A stretch of DNA of 35,765 nt from a virus. This document shows positions 30,679-35,765 of the stretch, in pieces. The stretch lies in IMG/VR virus record IMGVR_UViG_3300007734_000626, positions 1-35,765 of that record; one strand, 5' to 3'. How positions within the stretch are numbered: the first letter of the stretch is position 1; each line of letters opens with the position of its first letter. The translations under genes and the position numbers were made by a program. Under the pieces are notes generated by a model. The model saw nothing but the letters and a program-made list of their open reading frames with translations. It was not told the DNA's origin and did no database searches.

Positions 30679-30839
30679 TTGCCCTTCTTTAAAAATTCGC
30701 TTCTCCACTTCCAAACAGTATAGCCAATAGCTAACAGTAAAGAAAACAATTTTAAAGCATTTTCTATATCGGTAAATGTAATCGCAATAGCTACACAATG
30801 TAATACTGGAACATCAAAGTAATCTAATAATTTAGTCAT
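30675..30839 (-). CDS. Small membrane protein, putative holin or anti-holin
   Basis: A 54-residue protein. A first half (LLDYFDVPVLHCVAIAITFT) is moderately hydrophobic and a second segment (ALKLFSLLLAIGYTVWKW, about 28-45) is membrane-spanning, followed by a basic tail RSEFLKKGK. Size and position just upstream of the endolysin suggest a holin-like role. It overlaps the Lys-rich gene by 4 nt. It was found by reading the minus strand directly. Confidence 0.55.
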   Translation of the reverse strand: MTKLLDYFDVPVLHCVAIAITFTDIENALKLFSLLLAIGYTVWKWRSEFLKKGK

Positions 30840-30849
30840 AATGGAGAGG

Positions 30850-31026
30850 TTATTTTTTTAATTGATTTATAATATCATTTAATTCACTCGATAATCGGAT
30901 AGCTTTTTCTTCAAGGGATTCTACTTTTGTCGGGTCTTCGTAAACCATATAGATTTCACCTTCAGGTGTTTCTACTTTCCAACTATCTCTACCATCCCCT
31001 TGTAACTTGTATGTGTATGTATTCAT
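30850..31026 (-). CDS. Small protein after the tail fibre, unknown function
   Basis: A 58-residue protein starting MNTYTYKLQGDGRDSWKVET and followed by PEGEIYMVYEDPTKVESLEE and a final helix (IRLSSELNDIINQLKK). ATG at 31026 is preferred over an in-frame upstream ATG inside the fibre gene. It may be a fibre chaperone or a cap subunit by its place, but the sequence does not show this. Confidence 0.55.
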   Translation of the reverse strand: MNTYTYKLQGDGRDSWKVETPEGEIYMVYEDPTKVESLEEKAIRLSSELNDIINQLKK

Positions 31027-31027
31027 C

Positions 31028-32095
31028 TTAATATTTATTAAATAATCGTACGTTACTATAAACACCAGTCGGATTCGTTACCCATGCAGGTGCAACAATT
31101 TTAATGGTATATCTATCTGTTGTATTAGCTATTGTTATTGATGGTGTAAAGTTAAATACTCCTGTACCATTTGCTCCTGCATCCATTGTAATATTACCGA
31201 TTGAATTATCTGTTGATGTTGTTATATTTCTTAATGATACTGCAATTGTCTCACTTGTTCCATTACCTGCCATAAATGTAGTAAATACAAATCTCGTTAC
31301 TGTTCCCGTTCTTATAAATGTAAATTCCCTTCCTGCTGTTCCTGTACCTGGAGCAAGTTGAACATTCAATCCAAAGTTATAGGTTGTAGAATCGGCAGGA
31401 TTAAATGTAGTTCCACCTAAATTTATCCATTCTCCAACATTATCAAACTGCGTCTGTATCGCACTTGTTACCCCTTTCACATAACTTAATTCAGTTAATG
31501 ATGGATAGGTTGCTAATGGTAAACTTTTAATATTCTTACTCGCATCAAACGATGCTATTGTACTTGCTGTTTCTGAACTTAATATTATTGCAGGAGATGT
31601 AACTGTTCCGGTGAATGTTGGTGATGCCTTTGGTGCTAATGTACTCAAATCTTGGTCGCCAGTATTCGTTCCACTATTTGTTCCTGTAATATCAGAAGTC
31701 ATTGCAACTGTTCCATTTTTATCGGGAAAAGTATAAGTTCTTGCATCTGTATTACTATTTGTAAAAAATGATGTGAAAGTATTTAATACGTTTTTAAAAT
31801 TGATTTTAAATAAAGTAAGTCCTACATAACCACCTGTTGCATCTTTATTTGCAGTAGCTTCTTTAGTTCCTAATTGTGTCTGTATAGAACTTGTAGCATC
31901 TAAATAACTAAGCTGTGTTTCTGTTGTTGAACTTGTTTTGACCTTATTATTAGAATCTGTTACTAATACTTTACTCGCTACACTTGTGCTACCTAATAAT
32001 AAAATATCACCCGAAGATGTTCCAAAGTTTTTATTAAAAGCTGTGTTTTTTGCAAATGCAGGTTCTACTCCTGTAAGATTTATTGTTAATGCCAT
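31028..32095 (-). CDS. Tail fibre / receptor-binding protein (putative)
   Basis: A 355-residue, Thr/Ser/Asn-rich, beta-type protein. Typical fibre pieces are YTFPDKNGTVAMTSDITGTN and APKASPTFTGTVTSPAIIL. Two related segments, TQLSYLDATSSIQTQLGTKE (about 60-80) and TELSYVKGVTSAIQTQFDNV (about 200-220), show an internal duplication, as in repeating shaft units. The C-terminal 120 residues look like a separate globular, jelly-roll-like domain (GREFTFIRTGTVTRFVFTTF). It is the last structural gene before the lysis genes. It would decide host range. Confidence 0.7.
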   Translation of the reverse strand: MALTINLTGVEPAFAKNTAFNKNFGTSSGDILLLGSTSVASKVLVTDSNNKVKTSSTTETQLSYLDATSSIQTQLGTKEATANKDATGGYVGLTLFKINFKNVLNTFTSFFTNSNTDARTYTFPDKNGTVAMTSDITGTNSGTNTGDQDLSTLAPKASPTFTGTVTSPAIILSSETASTIASFDASKNIKSLPLATYPSLTELSYVKGVTSAIQTQFDNVGEWINLGGTTFNPADSTTYNFGLNVQLAPGTGTAGREFTFIRTGTVTRFVFTTFMAGNGTSETIAVSLRNITTSTDNSIGNITMDAGANGTGVFNFTPSITIANTTDRYTIKIVAPAWVTNPTGVYSNVRLFNKY

Positions 32096-32736
32096 TATGC
32101 AGTGATATTAAATGTTTCTGTTACAAAATTTGTCGATGTTCCACTCTGATTCAATACCCCATTTACATAGATCTGATATGTTCCTCCACAGCTTCCTGCT
32201 GTTACTGTATAACTTCCTCCTGCTGCTACTGTTGTAATTATTGTTCCGGTTGAACTGTATATCGTTACAACTGGACATACTGCACTCGGTGATACATTAC
32301 CTACATATGGCATTGCACATCGATCACTCGTAAATGGAAGTACAAAAGCTATGCTCATCTTCCATCCCGATACACTATCTACGAATCTCTCTGTGAAATC
32401 TTCTAATGTACTTACGTTATCCTGGAAGTTCCAATCGTATGAAGGATGCTTCAATTGTGCTAAGAAATCCTTTGCAATACTTAACTGATCCGATAGTACC
32501 TCTGTCTCGTTTACTTCACCATTCTTCACAGCATCCATAAACAACAAAGAGAACTTATAAGTCTCAGTCTTTGCAGATGTGCTTACATCCACACCTTCTA
32601 ATGTTACCCAATTTAATGGATATTGAATGTCACCACTTGCAGCTATTTCCCAAATATCACCGAATCCCCATGTATTAACCTGGAGGTGATTATTTGCTAT
32701 TTCTTGTAGCTGCTGAACTATTTGATTTAATGTCAT
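32095..32736 (-). CDS. Neck / tail completion-like protein with Ig-like C-terminus
   Basis: A 213-residue protein. Residues 1-135 (LNQIVQQLQEIANNHLQVNT, WKMSIAFVLPFTSDRCAMPY) resemble a tail terminator or head-tail joining protein common downstream of the portal and connector in Bacteroidetes phages. The last 75 residues (CPVVTIYSSTGTIITTVAAG, GSYTVTAGSCGGTYQIYVNG) form an Ig-like or beta-sandwich add-on that may be exposed on the particle. It is followed one base later by the fibre (TAATG). Confidence 0.55.
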   Translation of the reverse strand: MTLNQIVQQLQEIANNHLQVNTWGFGDIWEIAASGDIQYPLNWVTLEGVDVSTSAKTETYKFSLLFMDAVKNGEVNETEVLSDQLSIAKDFLAQLKHPSYDWNFQDNVSTLEDFTERFVDSVSGWKMSIAFVLPFTSDRCAMPYVGNVSPSAVCPVVTIYSSTGTIITTVAAGGSYTVTAGSCGGTYQIYVNGVLNQSGTSTNFVTETFNITA

Positions 32737-32800
32737 TCTTTTTCTTTATAAAATAGTCCTTAACTTTTTGCTCTACTTTCTTAGATATGTCTCTTTTCAT
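32690..32800 (-). CDS. Tiny basic ORF between connector and neck genes
   Basis: A 36-residue ORF (MKRDISKKVEQKVKDYFIKK, then KNDIKSNSSAATR) starting immediately after the connector stop (TAAATG) and overlapping the neck gene by 47 nt. Basic and helical. It could be real, but the only support is its placement. Confidence 0.3.
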   Translation of the reverse strand: MKRDISKKVEQKVKDYFIKKKNDIKSNSSAATRNSK

Positions 32801-33370
32801 TTAGCAGTTATTTAATTTGCCATAATCGATGTCTAATCCATAAGTATTCCCACCATCCCCTAAATACCACCCCTGAGTAAAATTATTAACCACAGGTTGA
32901 ACTGTATCGATACCATTACCTGCATCATTGTATAATGGATAGGTAGTATCATTCTCTAATAAGTACCTGGTAATACGATCAGAATAGAACTCTGCTCTAT
33001 CTTTAAAGAATGCCATCAATCTATCTAACTCAGCTACTCCGATGGTTTCAGCATTCTCAGAAGTGCGAGTAACTACTCCCTTGTTCATGATCTTATATTG
33101 CAGGATATATGCTCCATCATGTAACACCCAATACTTCAAAGCAGGTGAAATATATGTATCTAATAATGTCTTATACCCTGTGGTTGAATTGACAGTATTA
33201 GTTGATATTTTAGTCTTTAAGTCATTGTATAAAGCTGTACCTAATATTGATAAGATACGGATATCCTGAGTCTCTAAGATACTTGAACGCAATAACTTAA
33301 TATCTACATTCTCATCAATATAGGATGTATCTTTTATGTACTGCTCTGAAATGAATAATATTTCTGCCAT
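32801..33370 (-). CDS. Head-tail connector-like protein (DUF6712 type)
   Basis: A 189-residue protein right after the portal gene. The N-terminal part (ILFISEQYIKDTSYIDENVD, IKLLRSSILETQDIRILSIL, GTALYNDLKTKI) is typical of a family in Bacteroidetes phages that takes the place of gp6-like adaptor proteins, which dock under the portal. The C-terminal part has FFKDRAEFYSDRITRYLLEN and an Asn/Gly-rich tail. One base separates it from the portal stop. The role is inferred from fold type and place. Confidence 0.65.
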   Translation of the reverse strand: MAEILFISEQYIKDTSYIDENVDIKLLRSSILETQDIRILSILGTALYNDLKTKISTNTVNSTTGYKTLLDTYISPALKYWVLHDGAYILQYKIMNKGVVTRTSENAETIGVAELDRLMAFFKDRAEFYSDRITRYLLENDTTYPLYNDAGNGIDTVQPVVNNFTQGWYLGDGGNTYGLDIDYGKLNNC

Positions 33371-33371
33371 T

Positions 33372-35186
33372 TTAATTAGTTTTTATTACTACTTGTTTAA
33401 ATATGTGTCTACAAAATGGAACACTTACACCACCCTTATTCCACCATCCACCTCTCGATTCCCACACATCTAATCCCTGTTCATTGTTTAATGTTTCAAT
33501 CTCTGATCTTGAATATAGCTTATCTTTGTTCAGCATATCAACACAGAACTCTCTGCTATTCTTTTTGTCTGTTGCATCGAATCCTGCTCTCCATCCATAA
33601 CGATACTTAACTTCGATATTGTCAGTCTTTGAATCTTCACTTGCTTTCTCGCCCTTCTTTGTTGGTTCACTTCCCGAACTTAAATAACCCCTTTCAACTA
33701 ATGATGTAATAATTTCATTTACTTCGGCTGTGCTAATCTTTAATACTTTTGCAATACTATCGCTCGGTGTTAATACATCCTTTCCTAAAAGGTCTATAAT
33801 AGCTTTCTCATTAGTCAGTAATTCTTCAGCAAATTTCTCCTTTTTAAATGTCTCTATACAATCCTCATCACTCTGCCCTTCGTAATCTCTTTCGTATAAG
33901 ATGGTGCAATCAGATGCCTTTATACCGATTTTATCGAACCATTGATGTTCACACTTTTTTTTTTCAACTGACATTGCAGTTTTATAGCTATTGTCAATCT
34001 GTGGCAATCCCATCATATCAATAATCTGCTCAACTGGATACGCATCGTATACTTTCTGAATAATACTATCAGGTAGTAATGACTTTATCGGTGTTGATTT
34101 CTTAAAGTAGATATAATTAGCAATTCCAAAGAATGAAGAAAACTGATTAATAATATCCTCTAATATTGCTTGTCTAATAGAAATGTACGTTGATTGGAAT
34201 AACTCATACGCATCTAACATCTCATTCCTTTGCCCTAATGCTCCTTCTGTTGCTACTCCGAATAATACTGGACTAACGATGTTGTGCGATGTGAAGATCT
34301 CCTGATCTACTCGTTTACCTATCTCAATGAATTGTTTATCTAAATCATTCGGACTGAACGATTGTATTGTTGGAGCATTATCTTGAGATGCGTTGAACGT
34401 AATCACTAACCCACCTGCTTTATCTGTTCCGGTAGCTTTCTGCTTTATCTGTCTTTCAATCTGCTTCTTTGCCTCTTCTGTTGGAGGAACACCATTGTTA
34501 AACGATATAATCTGTCCCATTGAGAATCCCGATTTGATGTTATTCAAATGGAAGTTAGATATCTCAATGTCTGTCTCTATTGCGGATGTTGCTCCGATAT
34601 AATTCGGTATACCATATACATTCTTATCAACTCCATTCTTTGGTGACTTCAGCTTGAATACAAACAACTGACTACCCTTAACTTTGTTCTCATAATCGAA
34701 TGGTTCTAACTCTTTGAATCCAGTCTTTTCTTCTGTTTGTTTTGATTGCTTCCAATCGTTTGAATAGAAGTAAAGAGATTCATCTGCATTGGTTCTGATC
34801 TTACTAATTGGCATATATGCGAAATCAGCGATCTCTTTCCCCAATTTATCATAAATTATTTCGATTGCAATCGAATTAAATAACTCAAAATCCTTAATCA
34901 TATCATTGATAAAAGGTTTTAGCTTATTAATAAACTTCTGAGTAATTGCTTTCTGACTTACTGTAGATGTCTTATCATCAGTCACCAACCCACCACCATA
35001 GATGTAGTTAGTCTTACCATTGATAATAGCATTGTGTTTAGCACATCGCAGATATAACTCAATAAGATAATCGGGATAGTTATTATCCTCACCGAAGTAA
35101 ATGTACTCCTTATTTTTTACCTCTTTAAATTCGGGAACTTTGTGATTCTCAAACTTTATGTATAATACGTTACTGGTTTCGCTCAT
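33372..35186 (-). CDS. Portal protein with C-terminal extension
   Basis: A 604-residue protein. The N-terminal region (FGEDNNYPDYLIELYLRCAK, HNAIINGKTNYIYGGGL) and the central EIGKRVDQEIFTSHNIVSPV plus FGVATEGALGQRNEMLDAYE are typical of HK97-type portals of Bacteroidetes phages. After about residue 470 follows an additional part: a winged-helix-like segment (SIAKVLKISTAEVNEIITSL) and a last 75 residues with FDATDKKNSREFCVDMLNKD and GGWWNKGGVSVPFCRHIFKQ, like the Cys/His ends of minor head proteins. The portal is the dodecameric ring at the packaging vertex. It overlaps the upstream gene by 17 nt. Confidence 0.85.
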   Translation of the reverse strand: MSETSNVLYIKFENHKVPEFKEVKNKEYIYFGEDNNYPDYLIELYLRCAKHNAIINGKTNYIYGGGLVTDDKTSTVSQKAITQKFINKLKPFINDMIKDFELFNSIAIEIIYDKLGKEIADFAYMPISKIRTNADESLYFYSNDWKQSKQTEEKTGFKELEPFDYENKVKGSQLFVFKLKSPKNGVDKNVYGIPNYIGATSAIETDIEISNFHLNNIKSGFSMGQIISFNNGVPPTEEAKKQIERQIKQKATGTDKAGGLVITFNASQDNAPTIQSFSPNDLDKQFIEIGKRVDQEIFTSHNIVSPVLFGVATEGALGQRNEMLDAYELFQSTYISIRQAILEDIINQFSSFFGIANYIYFKKSTPIKSLLPDSIIQKVYDAYPVEQIIDMMGLPQIDNSYKTAMSVEKKKCEHQWFDKIGIKASDCTILYERDYEGQSDEDCIETFKKEKFAEELLTNEKAIIDLLGKDVLTPSDSIAKVLKISTAEVNEIITSLVERGYLSSGSEPTKKGEKASEDSKTDNIEVKYRYGWRAGFDATDKKNSREFCVDMLNKDKLYSRSEIETLNNEQGLDVWESRGGWWNKGGVSVPFCRHIFKQVVIKTN

Positions 35187-35577
35187 GTACTTTATATGTT
35201 ATATCCTGACCATTATAGGTTGAGTAAGATTCGTTTGTTCCGATTACCTTAGCCATTCCTATCTCTAATAAATTACCTGCATTAGCTTCAATCAGATTGG
35301 TGCTTGATGCTTGTTCGTATATCTTATAAGTCCAACTTCCCAATGGTAACAATTCAATTGTTCCGCTTGAGTAGTTTATTGTTCCGCTTGTTTCTGTTAG
35401 TATAAACTCATCATATCTCTCCTGGTGAGTACTGATGTTTGACTGCAAGAAAGTAACACTTACATCAGTTACATCATTAGTAAACACGAATAAATAATAG
35501 GGACTTGTTAAAGTCACTTTTTCCTGCAATGTGCAGATCAAATTAGTATTAGTATTCTTTCTGATTACAAACATCAT
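35170..35577 (-). CDS. Structural or assembly protein upstream of the portal, unknown
   Basis: A 135-residue beta-rich protein (FVIRKNTNTNLICTLQEKVT, LTSPYYLFVFTNDVTDVSVT, GSWTYKIYEQAS). It resembles small beta-sandwich phage proteins often seen next to portal genes in Bacteroidetes phages; no precise role known. It is the first gene of the second late unit, after the junction terminator. The start is ATG 35577 (or the next codon), 1 nt from an exact TATACTTATA. Its end overlaps the portal start by 17 nt. Confidence 0.6.
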   Translation of the reverse strand: MMFVIRKNTNTNLICTLQEKVTLTSPYYLFVFTNDVTDVSVTFLQSNISTHQERYDEFILTETSGTINYSSGTIELLPLGSWTYKIYEQASSTNLIEANAGNLLEIGMAKVIGTNESYSTYNGQDITYKVHERNQ

Positions 35578-35578
35578 T

Positions 35579-35588
35579 TATAAGTATA
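35579..35588 (-). promoter_or_regulatory. Late TATACTTATA element before the portal unit
   Basis: Exact TATACTTATA on the minus strand, 1 nt before the start codon at 35577 and 20 nt after the junction terminator T run. If it is a promoter, transcription would start at or just before the ATG. Confidence 0.5.
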
Positions 35589-35607
35589 AGAAAATGTCAT
35601 TTTGTGT

Positions 35608-35638
35608 AAAAAAAAAGAGCGAACCTTTCGATTCACTC
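35608..35638 (-). terminator. Rho-independent terminator at the circle junction
   Basis: On the minus strand GAGTGAA (35638-35632), loop TCGAAAGG, and TTCGCTC (35623-35617) make a 7-bp stem with one G-U pair, followed by T9 (35616-35608). It ends transcription coming from the tail tube gene and separates the two late units. Confidence 0.9.
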
Positions 35639-35765
35639 CTCTTTTTCTAAACCCTAAAACTATGAAATAAAAAGGTTAAGCAGGTACTGTTAATGTTGTT
35701 AGCAATGCAGGTGTTACAAAGTTAGCAGGATCTTTCTCTTTACCAGTGATTGTCAATGTATATCC
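35639..35765. repeat. Terminal direct repeat, right copy
   Basis: Identical to 1-127. It contains the last 90 bases of the tail tube gene and the gene-free stretch after it. It shows the molecule is circular or circularly permuted; see the left copy. Confidence 0.93.

Noticed and set aside
30562-30798. Longer 78-residue version of the Lys-rich gene
   Set aside because: The extra N-terminus overlaps the coupled 54-residue membrane gene in another frame; the ATGA junction at 30675-30678 fits the short form.
1-35765. CRISPR array or tRNA genes
   Set aside because: No regularly spaced repeats with unique spacers and no cloverleaf-like segments with CCA-type ends were found by eye; the repeats seen at 20756 and 27221 are too short or irregular.

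Overview
The window is a complete circular genome of a tailed, siphovirus-like phage that infects a member of the Bacteroidetes. The first 127 bases (1-127) are repeated exactly as the last 127 (35639-35765), so the unique circle is 35,638 bp. The host group is inferred from several independent signs: a VirE_N/BT4734-type primase-helicase, a DUF3127 single-strand-binding-like protein, the near absence of Shine-Dalgarno sites with an A-rich AAAACTATG start context instead, promoter boxes of the TAnnTTTG type, and a lipoprotein whose cysteine is followed by KKEE, like a Bacteroidetes surface-export signal. I see no integrase, no CI-size repressor and no tRNA, so a lytic life style is likely but not proven.

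The circle has two divergent halves that part at 16414-16582. The plus-strand half (16583-28514) is the early region: many tiny genes, an XRE-like regulator, a recombination/replication set (YqaJ-type exonuclease, DUF3127 protein, primase-helicase, VRR-NUC nuclease), a GIY-YIG and an HNH nuclease, a lipoprotein, and then an accessory stretch at 25700-27670. That stretch holds small orphan genes between related TAACG-containing sites, a 97-bp attC-like hairpin, an orphan DNA methyltransferase inside long inverted repeats, and a repeated leader. It ends with a DUF1599-like gene and two overlapping membrane protein genes.

The minus-strand half is the late region. It starts with a sigma-70-like gene at 16413 and runs through five consecutive glycosyltransferase-like genes, two small genes, terminase small and large subunits, a tail assembly chaperone with an apparent -1 frameshift at a T9 run, tail proteins, tape measure, XkdF-type protease, scaffold, major capsid and tail tube. 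A rho-independent terminator at the circle junction (35608-35638) follows. A second unit then runs portal, connector, neck protein, fibre, small membrane protein, M15 peptidase, second small membrane protein and metallophosphoesterase, and converges with the early region at 28482-28514.

Working model: the early operon replicates and recombines the DNA. The sigma-like protein may then switch on the late units, several of which carry a TATACTTATA element directly before the start codon. The glycosyltransferases are placed to be made with the virion proteins and may decorate the particle or the host surface. The least explained parts are the cassette-like region at 25700-27300, the glycosyltransferase cluster, and the late TATACTTATA element.
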